Shown here: one piece after another, positions 9,089 through 17,773 of the stretch
Numbering within the stretch: position 1 is the first letter of the stretch
Layout of the letters: each line of letters opens with the position of its first letter
Assembly (NCBI GenBank): GCA_964618565.1
Contig: CAZUBA010000016.1
Location: 1 to 40,209 of the forward strand
From: STC-113 sp964618565
GTDB taxonomy: Bacteria; Patescibacteriota; Gracilibacteria; BD1-5; UBA2023
DNA: 40,209 bases
Direction of reading: 5' to 3'
Program-made: the position numbers and the translations under genes
The notes under the pieces: generated by a model
Told to the model about the DNA's origin: nothing
Seen by the model: the letters and a program-made list of their open reading frames with translations, nothing else
The model's database searches: none

Positions 9089-9718
9089 TTAAATCGGTAA
9101 ACTCATGTTTGATTTATTATTTCATGCAGGGGAACTTAGTATATCCTTATAATCCTCTAGATCCTGCTGAGCTTCAAATTTTGAATTTTCTATATATATC
9201 TTTGACAATATTTCCTGCTTCTTTTCCCTATAGCTCAATACTCAGCCCAAAAGCACAAATATAGATCCGACCACCTCAAAAATGATTCATTTTCAGATTG
9301 ATATTCATTTAGAAAACGTCGTGAGTCCCCTAATTGAATTGAAAATCACTAGGGTAAGCAAGAAAATTATAATTCAAGAAAATACGATTATCGTATAATC
9401 ATGAAAAATAACTCAGGTTTTTGTCTTAAGCTTTTCCTTGTTTTTATTCGAAAGGATGAGAAATGTGAGGAAAATCAAGATAAGCCCTATGAAATATCCC
9501 ACGTGTCATGATACGATATTAAAAGAGCTGTATGGGGTGATTCCGTCATATTCAACGGTAAACCAAGTAAAGAAAAGAGAGAAGAAACAAAGGATGATTC
9601 CTAAAAAAACTATCTTTTGGCTGGCTGTAAGATTAAGAAAATTAAAGCTCAATCTATCGACCAAAAGATGAAGTTTATATTTCAATTTTCTATTTTTTGA
9701 ATTCAGTATATAATTCAT
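9089..9718 (-). CDS. Four-helix membrane protein, function unknown
   Basis: 209 aa starting MNYILNSKNRKLKYKLHLLV. Hydrophobic segments lie at about residues 36-54 (IVFLGIILCFFSLFFTWF), 73-90 (GYFIGLILIFLTFLIL), 108-126 (TIIVFSGIIIFLLTLVIF) and 145-160 (IFEVVGSIFVLLGWVL), followed by a charged cytoplasmic tail of about 45 residues. Six or more Gly codons are TGA, and reading TGA as stop would leave only the first 70 residues. It is transcribed alone with its own terminator. No family is recognised; a small envelope or immunity-type membrane protein is possible, but nothing decides. Confidence 0.75.
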
Positions 9719-9844
9719 TTGATTTGTTTAAAATATCAATCGCGAAGATACATTATATTTATATTAATATTTCCAATAAAGTAAAGGCAAATATGTTTGA
9801 CTTTTATTTGGAATATGTTTAAAAATTAATAAGAAAATCCCTTT

Positions 9845-10123
9845 ATGAAGCAAAACAAGATAATAATAATTTTCGAATTGGCAATTAATTTCCTCAGATC
9901 TTTATGAGAAAGCGTCTTTTTGTTCTTCAGGCATTTATCAGGCAGCAAAAAAACATCTCCGCTCAATGAAAATAGATTTTTGGATGTTTTGAATTTTGTT
10001 TTGCACACCGGTCCAAAGGGTTTTTGGAAAAAGCCAACATGAATCAAAATCGGCAGAAGCATAGCAACTTTTTTGCATTATATATTCAATAAGGAAGAGA
10101 AATTCAAGCAAATCAAAAAATAA
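9845..10123 (+). CDS. Small basic protein, function unknown
   Basis: 92 aa: opens MKQNKIIIIFELAINFLRSLG and contains FWKKPTGIKIGRSIATFL; Lys-rich with a weakly hydrophobic N-terminus. Two in-frame TGA codons sit in protein-like context. No clear ribosome binding site. It lies just before the promoter of the bS21-like gene. The frame stays open over 93 codons in AT-rich DNA, so it is likely but not certainly real. Confidence 0.5.
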
Positions 10124-10124
10124 T

Positions 10125-10152
10125 TTGACAAAATTGTCATTTTTCATAGAAT
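10125..10152 (+). promoter_or_regulatory. Promoter of the bS21-like gene
   Basis: TTGACA, a 16-base spacer and TAGAAT, 42 bases upstream of the ATG at 10194. Confidence 0.65.
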
Positions 10153-10193
10153 TTGCGCACCCAATTATTTTATTTTTAAACAGGGAGAATTAA

Positions 10194-10388
10194 ATGTTAA
10201 TTTATGCTATAAGAAATAAATCTGAGTCAAACGAGAAACTCGTACTAAGATACAAAAAAATGTTTTTCCAGACCAGGATAGCAAATAAGTTAAGAAAAGA
10301 ACGTTACGCAGTTAAATGATTATCTGAGAGAAAACTTAGAGAAAAGGCTATAATCAGAGAATGATACAGAGCTCTTAATAATCGTTAA
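10194..10388 (+). CDS. rpsU: Ribosomal protein bS21-like
   Basis: 64 aa, very basic, in the size and style of bS21: an N-terminal strand with a short acidic/polar stretch (NKSESNEKLVLRYKKMFF) followed by an Arg/Lys-rich helix (QTRIANKLRKERYAVKGLSE, then RKLREKAIIREGYRALNNR). bS21 binds near the platform of the 30S subunit close to the anti-Shine-Dalgarno. This gene has one of the clearest Shine-Dalgarno sequences in the window (GGGAG, 8 bases before ATG), its own promoter and its own terminator. Two Gly codons are TGA. Assignment rests on composition, length and pattern, so it is probable rather than certain. Confidence 0.7.
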
Positions 10389-10411
10389 TAATAAAATCAC
10401 AATTTGTCAAT

Positions 10412-10442
10412 AAAAAAGTCCGAAAAAGTTCGGACTTTTTTT
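10412..10442 (+). terminator. Terminator after the bS21-like gene
   Basis: Stem AAAAAAGTCCGAA / TTCGGACTTTTTT, followed by further T. Its T-tract runs into the -35 of the sortase promoter. Confidence 0.9.
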
Positions 10443-10469
10443 GACCTTTGAAAAAAAGTATGGTAGACT
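10441..10469 (+). promoter_or_regulatory. Promoter of the sortase gene
   Basis: TTGACC, a 17-base spacer and TAGACT, 48 bases before the ATG at 10518. The -35 touches the T-tract of the preceding terminator. Confidence 0.65.
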
Positions 10470-10517
10470 GCCTTAAGTGGCAAAACAAATAAAAATACAT
10501 ATTAAAATAAAAACAAA

Positions 10518-11762
10518 ATGCAAGAAATTACAGACGTTACAGATGCGTCTATAATCAACAACATAGAGCCTTCAACGCCAGAGCTAGATTTATCCAGCCT
10601 TATATCTGGACTAGATGAAAAATTAGAGATAAACGATGCCCTTGCTTCCGTGGAAACCACTGAAGCCGAAGCTATGCCTTCTTCATCAGAAGAGCCTCTG
10701 GTTATGGCTGAACCTTCAGTAGAAGAATTTATTCCCGTCCAGGAAGAGCAAATAACTGAAGAAGCCTTCATTGAAGCTCCGATCCAAATGGAATCAGATA
10801 AGGCTGACGATTTCTTGAAGATGATAGATGCTATTGATCCTGTTTCACTTATAACTATCTGATCAGAAACTACGACAGATGATTCATCACAGAAAAGATT
10901 CGAACAAGAACTTGAAAAGATCAATTCAGAAAGAAAACATAAGAAAATATCTCAGTTCTTTGCGGACAAGGTGAAATTTCTTGCAAATTATGTCATAGTT
11001 TCTACATTAGTATTTTTCATACTTCTTTGAGCAGCTAATTATTCAGCATATTCAACTATAGCTTATAATTTCATAAATCCAGGAAATCTTAAGAACTCAA
11101 GCAGAGAAATATTAAGCGTAATCGATAATTCTAAAATCAAGGTATTTGCAGATGAAGAAAATACACTTCTATGAAAAGACCAGCAACAGACAATACAAAA
11201 AAAGCTCGCCGAAGATAATGCCCAGCTTCGGGATACATATTTCTCGCCTAAGAAGCTTGTGCCGCTTAATTCAAATGTAAATCTGAGCGTTGACATCGTT
11301 CCTTATGAGAATAGGATAATAATACCAAAAATAGGCAAGAATGTGCCCCTTGTTGATGTTGACGCAAGAAGATGAAATCTTGATTTCACTAATCTAGAGA
11401 ACATATTCATGAACGAATTGGAAAAATGAGTCCTACGCTATCCATGAACTGCAAAGCCAGGCGAAACTGGAAATGCATTCATATTCGGGCATTCATCAAA
11501 TTATCCATGGCTGAAATGAGATTATAATGAAGTTTTTGCCATGTTGGATGTTCTTAATTTCTGAGATGAGATAATAGTCTATTATAATCAGAAAAAATAC
11601 ACTTACGTGATCAAAGAAAAAAAAGTAATCAAACCGGGTGATGTAAAGATATTAGAAAGAGACCCAACCAAGAAAGAACTCAGCCTTATGACATGTTGGC
11701 CGATAGGTACTTCATTAAATAGGCTTATAGCTTTCGCTGAGCTTAAATCAGTAACTCAATAA
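10518..11762 (+). CDS. Sortase-family transpeptidase with long acidic cytoplasmic tail
   Basis: 414 aa. Residues 1-150 are highly acidic and Ser/Glu/Pro-rich with no signal peptide. One membrane helix follows at about 155-178 (FLANYVIVSTLVFFILLGAA). The C-terminal sortase domain holds the catalytic set: His325 in FIFGHSSNYPW, Cys393 in LMTCWPIGT and Arg402 in LNRLI. Sortases cut a sorting signal such as LPXTG and join the protein to an amine acceptor on the surface. The unusually long tail before the anchor could bind a cytoplasmic or secretion partner. No LPXTG-like substrate appears in the window's secreted proteins. A small membrane protein starts 11 bases downstream, probably in the same operon. 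Confidence 0.9.
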
Positions 11763-11773
11763 TCGCAAAAAAT

Positions 11774-12085
11774 ATGAAAGTAAGCACTTACAATTTCCAA
11801 TATGATCCGAAAAATCTAGATATGTTCAAGCTGGATATCTTCTGAGGCAATTTAGACTTAAGCCTGCTAACGCTAGCTGCTGTAATAGCAGCGGTTTGAT
11901 TGGTTTTCTACTATATTGGCCCATTTTTAAAAGGCTATTTTATAGTTTCAGCAGAAGAGAAAAAGAAAGAAGATAATAAAAATAAGATAAAAGAGCTCAT
12001 AATGATGAAGGAAGTTCAGACTGAACTTGAAAAAGAGATTGAAGAATCACTTCTTAGCGCAGGATTAAAAACCAGCACTATTTAA
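11774..12085 (+). CDS. Small single-pass membrane protein downstream of sortase
   Basis: 103 aa, starting MKVSTYNFQYDPKNLDMFKL. One hydrophobic helix lies at about 31-58 (LSLLTLAAVIAAVGLVFYYI), followed by a strongly charged coiled-coil-like C-terminal half (SAEEKKKEDNKNKIKELI, then EVQTELEKEIEESLL). Glycines in the membrane region are partly TGA. It starts 11 bases after the sortase stop and is likely cotranscribed. Its end overlaps the stop of the convergent gene by 8 bases. Function unknown; a partner of the sortase is a guess from position. Confidence 0.75.
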
Positions 12086-12758
12086 CAAGAATCGTTAATT
12101 CTCAAGCCTTCACCTCAAATCCCCTGTTCTTGAAATTATAATAAAGCATTGAAGCGAGTCTTACGAGACTCGTTTTTTCTTCTTTGATCATTGATTCTAT
12201 GTGAATCTTGTCCCCACTTGGATTATTTAAGCTTATTGTTGATATTATTCAAGAATTTATCGCGGATCTTATTGATTTTTGATGCTTAGGCTCTCTTGGA
12301 GGAGGCACAAAAAGGATTTTTTCTTTTAGTTGTTTATAATCTTTGAAGCTATAGATTATATTATTCATGCTGACTCATATGGTTATGGGCGAGTCATTGA
12401 AGTCGATTTCAAATCTATTTAATTCTTTATTGAAATAGCCTAGCTCAAGGTATAGGTCTTTTACCATCTCGATCTCTTCAGAAAGCGAAATGTTTGAAAT
12501 ATGAATTTTCTTATCATTTTTTATGGCATCTTCAAAAACTTCAGTGAATATGCGAAGCTCGTCCTTCGGCGAATAAACCTCACTCCATAGCTTATAATCT
12601 TTTTTATAATCCAGATTAGGGTTTTTTGAAGATGATAGCAATGTTGCCAAATCGACCTCATTTTCAAAAGTTGCTTCCAGAGGAATTATAAAAAGGAACT
12701 TATTATCAAATTTATTCTCATCTATATTTATTATTGAATTCTGTGTTACTTGCTTCAT
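12078..12758 (-). CDS. Unknown soluble protein
   Basis: 226 aa, opening MKQVTQNSIINIDENKFDNK. Mixed alpha/beta composition, acidic in the middle (FTEVFEDAIKNDKKIHISN), with PPPREPKHQKSIRSAI in the last third and a C-terminus VKAGELTILVK. Three TGA codons act as Gly. The stop (TAG, 12078-12080) overlaps the last codons of the convergent gene. No signal peptide or membrane segment and no family I recognise. An HTH or metabolite-binding role cannot be argued from what is visible. Confidence 0.7.
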
Positions 12759-12929
12759 TTTTGATTTTTAGATTATTCGGGGAGCATTATATGGAAAATG
12801 CACGCATATGAAAATCGAAAAACGTAAATTCCTCCTTATTGGCAAAGACAGATTAAAGAACATAAAGTATTGTGGAAAAGCTTTTTATGGATAAAATCAA
12901 GAAATATTATTTTAAGCTTGATAAAGAAA

Positions 12930-13547
12930 ATGATAAAGAATCTGATATTCGATTGGTCATGAACCCTAAGCGATGATCTGACTACAATACACACTGCGAC
13001 TATGAAAGTTTTTGAAAAACTTTGATTGAGGATATTAACGCTTGATGAATATAAGGAAGAATTCACCCTGCCTTACATGAACTTTTATCATAAATTCAAA
13101 AAAGATGCAATAAGGGAAGAAGTGGATATTCTATACATTAAGGAAATCAATTCGCTAGACAAACCAAAACCTTTTAAAAGTACTGAAATAATGCTCAAAT
13201 CCTTAAATGAAAAAGGTCTTAATATGGTTATACTAAGCTCTCATCCGCAAGAAAATCTTGAGAAAGAAATAAAAAGCCATTGACTCGAAAAATTTTTCAT
13301 GCAAATAAATTGAAGCATACACGATAAATCTGAGGCAATCGTTGAAATCATGAAGAAGCTTGATTTTAATTCAGAGGAAACCGCATATGTTTGAGATATG
13401 GAACATGATATAAGGGCGGGGAAAGCAGCTAAAGTCAGAACCATAGCTGTTACTTGGGGGTATCAGACAAGAAGTAGACTATCTCATGAGTTTCCTGATT
13501 ATATGATTGATGATCTGAGGGAACTGGAGAAATTGATCACCCTTTAA
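12930..13547 (+). CDS. HAD-superfamily hydrolase
   Basis: 205 aa, phosphoglycolate-phosphatase-like. Motif I is IFDWSGTLSDD near residue 6, with the nucleophile Asp but Ser in place of the usual second Asp. Motif II is MVILSSHPQ, motif III Lys is in HDKSEAIVEIMKKL and motif IV is YVGDMEHDIRAGKAA. A helical cap lies between motifs I and II. The replaced second Asp (general acid/base) recalls phosphonatase-type members (DWAGT) and leaves substrate class open. The start at 12930 (MIKNLIFDW) was chosen so that motif I falls at the N-terminus as in the family. Glycines in SGT, GLR and VGD are TGA. DUF1697 follows 18 bases later. Confidence 0.88.
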
Positions 13548-13565
13548 AGGGATTATTTTATTTCT

Positions 13566-14129
13566 ATGGTAAATTCTATGACTGCATACATAGCATTTTT
13601 AAGAGGGATAAATGTTGGCTGAAATAACATCATAAAGATGGAGAGCTTGCGCAATGCCTTTGAAGAGATGGGTTTCAGCTCTGTAAGAACATATATACAA
13701 AGCTGAAATGTGCTATTTAAATCCCAATTGGAAGATATTGCTACTTTGGAAAAGGATATTGAAGCTTGATTATCAGAAAAGTTCAATTATTCTGCGAGAG
13801 CATTAGTAAGGTCAAGAAATGAAATGGAGAGCATCGTTCTTCATTTTCCTAAAATTTTTGAAAATGATGAGTGGAGGCATAATGTAATCTTCTTATATAA
13901 AAATATAGATTCCGAAGAGATTTTGACTCGTTTCAAGCTTAAAGAAGATATAGAACAAGTCCATTATTACAAATGAGTCTTATATTGGTCAGCAAAAAAG
14001 GATGAGATCAACAAAACTGCCAGATTTAAGCTTGCTTCTCAAAAGGAATATAAAGATATGACTATAAGGAACATTAATACGACAAAAGCAATTCTGGAAC
14101 TGATGAGAAGCGAAGAGAATAATTTATAA
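13566..14129 (+). CDS. DUF1697 family protein
   Basis: 187 aa. The opening MTAYIAFLRGINVGGNNIIKM and the following FEEMGFSSVRTYIQSGNVLF are the hallmark of DUF1697, a small conserved cytoplasmic family of unknown function. The C-terminal VLYWSAKKDEINKTARFKL also fits. Two starts are possible (13566 and 13578); the family begins near the second. The glycines in VGG and QSG are TGA. It sits in a run of short same-strand genes (HAD, DUF1697, pentapeptide, SMR) that is probably one transcript. Confidence 0.92.
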
Positions 14130-14146
14130 AAAGATTAAAAAAACAT

Positions 14147-14725
14147 ATGAATATCTGAAAAATATTTTTTGAAGGCGAAACTTTCCAGAATCTCCAATTG
14201 CAATGACTTGATTTAAGCGGAAAGGAATTTTCTTCTTGCACATTTAAAAAATGTGACTTCAGCTGAAGCATCCTAATAGGTTCGATTCTTTCAGACTGTG
14301 TTTTTGAAGATTGTAATTTATCTAATGCCAAGGTTGATGATTGCAGTTTTCAAGAGACTGATTTCAAGAATTGCAAATTAACTTGAGTGATATTTACAAA
14401 GATTAATACTCTGCTTGTGAGCTGGTCATTTCAGAATTGCAAGTTAGAATTATGCAGCTTCAGTTGACTTAATATCAAATGAAGCAGTTTTGCCTGATCT
14501 GTAATAAGAGAAACTGATTTTGTTGATTGCACGCTAGTAGGCTCTGATTTTAAGGGGTGTGATCTTCAATGAAGCAAGTTTCAGGATGGCGATCTTTCAA
14601 AATCAGATTTTGTATGAGCAATCAATTATTTTATAGATCCGACTCAAAATAATCTGAAAAAGGCTCGATTTTCACGAGACGAAGTCCTTAATTTGCTTGC
14701 TTGATTTGAAATTGAATTAATATAA
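14147..14725 (+). CDS. Pentapeptide-repeat protein
   Basis: 192 aa made mostly of five-residue repeats of the A(D/N)LxX type in a Cys-rich version: CTFKKCDFSG, CVFEDCNLSNA, CSFQETDFKNC, SDFKGCDLQGSKF. These form a right-handed quadrilateral beta-helix, as in Qnr/MfpA proteins that mimic DNA and protect gyrase, though most members have other or unknown roles. Many repeat glycines are TGA. The last 35 residues (NNLKKARFSRDEVLNLLAGF) leave the repeat and match the usual C-terminal cap. Seventeen bases separate it from DUF1697. Confidence 0.92.
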
Positions 14726-14737
14726 CCACTGAATATT

Positions 14738-15058
14738 ATGAGATATCTTCCAATTTTGCTTTTATTCATCTGATGATCGATATTGACCGTTGGCGATCTG
14801 CTGATGAAAAAATGGGTTTCCAATAACGATGCTCGGATTTTTATCTTATGATTGATCATTTATCTGATCGGACTGATATTTTTAGCTTTCAGTTTCAGAT
14901 ATAAGAATATTGCAGTAGCATCGACAATTTTCGTTATCTTCAATATCATAACCCTTTCATTAGTCAGCTGGTTTTATTTCAAAGAAACCCTTACTCATTT
15001 TCAGATTGTGTGAATACTGCTTTGAATTTCCTCTGTCATAGTTTTAGAGCTCGCCTAA
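14738..15058 (+). CDS. SMR/EmrE-like small membrane transporter
   Basis: 106 aa with four hydrophobic segments, the size and topology of the small multidrug resistance and DMT half-transporter families: ILLLFIGGSILTVGDLLMKK, IFILGLIIYLIGLIFLAF, IAVASTIFVIFNIITLSL, FQIVGILLGISSVIVLEL. The pattern DLLMKK..., YKNIAVAS and ILLGISSVIVL fits EmrE-like folds, but the usual Glu in helix 1 is Asp here (GDLLMK) and its role is unproven. Function as a dimeric proton-coupled exporter is inferred. The stop lies inside the 3' end of the convergent GIY-YIG gene. Confidence 0.75.
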
Positions 15059-15292
15059 AATCAATTTAAGCTTTTCAGGTTTTGTAAGATGCTTTATCCT
15101 GTATTCCTCTTTTGAGGCCTCTGACCTATTCTCAAATTCCCTGTTATAGACAAGATTCACCGGTCTGCGCATCCTGGTGTATTTTGCGCCTGATTTTGAA
15201 TCATTATGCTCAGTCAGCCTACGCTCCAAATCAACAGTTATCCCTGCATAAAGGCTGGAATCTGAACATTCTAGAATATAAACGTAGTACAT
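15044..15292 (-). CDS. GIY-YIG domain protein (UPF0213-like)
   Basis: 82 aa. MYYVYILECSDSSLYAGITV contains the YVYIL...YAGIT form of the GIY-YIG motif, followed by DLERRLTEHN with the conserved Arg, then AKYTRMRRPVNLVY and a conserved Glu in NRSEASKEEYRIK. Single-domain members are small nuclease-like proteins of poorly known role. Unusually for this window it contains no TGA codon and uses GGN for its glycines, which would suit recent transfer from a standard-code neighbour. It overlaps the 3' end of the SMR gene by 15 bases, tail to tail. Confidence 0.93.
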   Translation of the reverse strand: MYYVYILECSDSSLYAGITVDLERRLTEHNDSKSGAKYTRMRRPVNLVYNREFENRSEASKEEYRIKHLTKPEKLKLILGEL

Positions 15293-15295
15293 GGA

Positions 15296-15371
15296 GTTTA
15301 GTTGTTAGGAGTTAGTTATTAGTGATTAGTTATTAGTAGTTAGAACTTAGTTGTTAGCAGTTAGTGATTGG
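15296..15371. repeat. Degenerate TTAGTTATTAG-type low-complexity repeat
   Basis: An array of imperfect units such as GTTAGTTATTAGTGATTAG, varied by single-base changes, directly upstream of the GIY-YIG start. A second patch lies at about 15453-15490. It looks like slippage-driven simple repeat rather than a CRISPR, as there are no constant spacers. Between the patches (15372-15452) I see no gene. Confidence 0.75.
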
Positions 15372-15487
15372 AACTTTGGGCTTTGCGGTGTACGTTTGCC
15401 TTCATTTTCAAAACTTTGATATGATTTCTTAATAAATCTAAACAATAAATTGTTATTAGAACTTAGAATTTAGTTGTTAGTAATTAG

Positions 15488-15598
15488 AACTGCCCGTCAT
15501 CACGAGGAGGAACGACGTGGTGATCCATTCGTTCGTAAGGCAAGATGTCCATTGATTATGGAGATTGTCACACTGCATTTCATTCCTTTCCCAATGGG
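15488..15598. repeat. Dispersed palindromic intergenic element (GAGGAACGACG type)
   Basis: Contains CGTCATCACGAGGAGGAACG followed by ACGTGGTGATCC, then a degenerate half with GGAGATTGTCACACTGCATT and CCCAATGGGG. I recognise the GTCATNNCGAGGAGCGACGTGGNNATC style of repeat found between genes in many bacterial lineages. Its composition is foreign to the window. It lies just beyond the rlmH stop. Identity as a mobile repeat is inferred from resemblance. Confidence 0.55.
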
Positions 15599-15636
15599 GG
15601 AATATCTCAGCTCTATTTTCTCAACTCTCAGCTCTT

Positions 15637-16089
15637 TTAGTGATGATACCCAGTTTTCTTCTCTATGGACTTGATCCTATAAATCTGCTCAAGAAGCATT
15701 AAAAAAGCCATTGAATGAGGAAACGTCATCTTGCTGAGACTTAATTTCTTCTGGAAATACGGATCCATCATTTCCTTATCATAGCCATAAGAACCCCCTA
15801 TTACAAAAGTGATTTTTGGTTGCCTTTGGATTGTCTTATTGATGAAATCATTAAAATCTTCTGTAGAAATCTCATCTCATAGGAAATCAAGGCCAATGAA
15901 ATATCATTTTTCTTTATCTATTATCTCTTTTATCTTCTCGGTCTCTTTTTTTATTATCGTAGCGATTTCACCGTTTTTTTCTGGCTTTATCTTGAATATC
16001 TTCACTTCTTTGCCAAGTCGCTTGATATATTCTGAAATCGGCTTGTCGAAATGATTGAAGGAATCTGAAACTATTATTATCTGGAGCAT
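15637..16089 (-). CDS. rlmH: 23S rRNA pseudouridine-1915 N3-methyltransferase
   Basis: 150 aa SPOUT-class enzyme, normal RlmH length. It methylates pseudouridine 1915 in helix 69 of 23S rRNA using SAM. Recognisable are KRLGKEVKIFKIKPEK near the N-terminus, YFIGLDFLGDEIS, the SAM-binding knot FVIGGSYGYDKEM and the family ending MTFPHSMAFLMLLEQIYRI ... GYHH. The glycines of IGGSYGY include TGA codons. It precedes two other minus-strand genes, including a second methyltransferase, but gaps of 27 and 58 bases leave cotranscription uncertain. Confidence 0.95.
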
Positions 16090-16116
16090 TTGATTCTAGA
16101 ACTGAATTTTAATAAA

Positions 16117-16626
16117 TTATCTTAAAGTTATCGTACTGCTTTTTGACTTCTTTTCAAATCAAAAAAATAAAGTGTTTAACAATACTCGATCACTTCAATA
16201 TTTTCCGGCAAATCCTCGAAGGTCACTTCTATCGATCAAAATTGGAGTTACACGTTTGTAACACCTGCACTGCGTTCATTCGAAATCTGTGAAATTTCTC
16301 TTTTCAAGAATATATATTTTCCCGATTTTATTTCTTGCAGATTCAAGAAGATTCCTTGAGGCTGCAAAGAAAAGGACTCAGTCATTAATCCCGAATCCGC
16401 TGCCTGAATCTCAGTCGGTGTTGAATTCATTTATAAGAGACCTGAATATTGCTACTCAGGAATATGGTGTTGCGAATACTGCCGGTCTTCAGTCTTTCTC
16501 CAATTTTCAATCGATATACAAATATGCCTGCCTAGGCTCAAGGATTGAAAGATTTTCTAAGGATCCATGAAATACATACTTTCATGATTTTTCATATTTG
16601 AGCAGCTTTTCTATTGATTCAGACAT
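16117..16626 (-). CDS. Unknown protein with YVFHGS...FATP signature
   Basis: 169 aa. The N-terminal third reads KYVFHGSLENLSILEPRQAY, then RPAVFATPYSGVAIFRSLIN. The combination HGS, LEPRQA and VFATP...A recalls small ADP-ribosyltransferase-fold proteins, where the HGS-like strand contacts NAD; the middle carries ARNKIGKIYILEKRNF and a Cys-rich patch TQCRCYKR. Nine TGA codons must be read as Gly. It may be a toxin-like or phage-related transferase, but this is a weak resemblance. It lies between rlmH and a methyltransferase. Confidence 0.65.
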
Positions 16627-16684
16627 AATTCAAATTATTAATCAATAATTATGAAACAGCAATGGAACTAGTGTTATATTGAAA

Positions 16685-17422
16685 TTATTTCTTCTTAAAA
16701 ATCATCATGTCAGAAATGCATGGAACACTATCGTTCAGTATCTTTGGGGTTATTGTTTGCAAGAGATCTAAATCGGGATGAGCATCTCAAAGCACAGTCT
16801 CTTTGGTTGGAGAAAAGTATCAGTATGCTTCCGGATCATATTTTGAAGGCATTATTATGCTCATAAGTGCATTATTTGTCCTTATAACTAGAGATTTGGC
16901 TGAATACTGTGATAATACGGCATAGAACCTATTGATAGAATCCCATGCTATCTGCTTCAGTTTTCAGGATTCAGGGCGGAAAGTGTCTATTATAATCGCA
17001 TGTCATCCTGGTTTCAATATCCTGATTATCTCTTTTTGGACCTTTTCTCTATCTTCAAGAGATAGATGATGGAGCACTTGGAATAAGCACAATATATCTT
17101 TGGATTCGTCTAAAATGCCTTTTAAATCTGTTATATTTCACCTCATCAGTCTTACATTTGGCAAACGAATTCTGGCCCTGCTTAACATATCATCGGATCT
17201 GTCAAGGCCCGCAAAATGAACATTGGGAAACGATTCTATAAGCTTTTCCAATTTATGTCACTGTCAGCATCATAATTCCATGCAAATGCTTCAGTTTGTA
17301 AATATTCCGGATTCCTTCAGATATGGGATGTAGTATTTTTCAAAATAGCTTGCTCTGTTGGCGAGATTTTTTTCTTTTGAGGTCACTAGAGCTGTTGTTG
17401 TATATATATCTATCTTACGCAT
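16685..17422 (-). CDS. SAM-dependent methyltransferase (class I)
   Basis: 245 aa Rossmann-fold methyltransferase. Motif I reads ICMELWCGQGHKLEKL (a variant of the DxGCGxG loop), followed by VHFAGLDRSDDMLSRAR as motif II, then RGNITDL, DILCLFQVLHHLSLEDR and the post-motif GGHAIIIDTFRPE. This places it with UbiE/Tam-like class I enzymes. The substrate cannot be told. Motif glycines CGQG and PGG include TGA codons. The protein starts with MRKIDIYTTTALVTSKEK, and the family's core begins near residue 40, so the start is reasonable. Confidence 0.88.
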
Positions 17423-17577
17423 ATTGAAATATTATGTTTAGTTTTATAGACTTTATTTATTTACTTCCTATTGTCAAACATAAATATTTTGCTTATAATA
17501 TATCATAATTGTCTTGATTTAGTCACTGTATAGGCACCCAAAAAAACATAAAAAAACATTTGCAATATTCCAAAAAA

Positions 17578-17629
17578 ACACTATATATAGTGGTACGTCT
17601 ACGTGATGACAAACAATATATAGTTTTTT
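17578..17629 (+). promoter_or_regulatory. Pair of NrdR boxes upstream of nrdD
   Basis: Two perfect matches to the NrdR core CwATATATwG: CTATATATAG at 17581-17590 (within ACACTATATATAGTGG) and CAATATATAG at 17614-17623, 33 bases apart, about three helical turns. NrdR is the ATP/dATP-sensing repressor of ribonucleotide reductase genes, and its sites occur in such pairs. The wider gap 17423-17773 has no gene; it also holds several AAAAAAACA direct repeats (17540-17580). Confidence 0.85.
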
Positions 17630-17658
17630 AAAATTTTTGGGTGAAAGTGGAAAATCTT

Positions 17659-17690
17659 AATTTTTGGGCTTGTTAATCCAAAAATTTTTT
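17659..17690 (+). terminator. AT-rich terminator-like hairpin in the nrdD leader
   Basis: Stem AATTTTTGG / CCAAAAATT with a 10-base loop followed by TTTT, between the NrdR boxes and the nrdD start. It may be an attenuator or an incidental AT-rich palindrome. Confidence 0.35.
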
Positions 17691-17773
17691 CATATCAGGA
17701 TATATACTGAATATACAGAATTCATTCACTCGTGATAAGGGCTTAATTTATAATTTTACAACCCAAATAACGC

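Noticed and set aside
10502..10924. Long Ser-rich minus-strand ORF opposite the sortase gene
   Set aside because: It mirrors the acidic Glu/Ser tail on the plus strand; the plus-strand frame continues into a clear sortase.
15296..15490. TTAGTTATTAG repeats as a telomere-like or CRISPR array
   Set aside because: Units vary in length and sequence with no spacers; it is simple low-complexity sequence.
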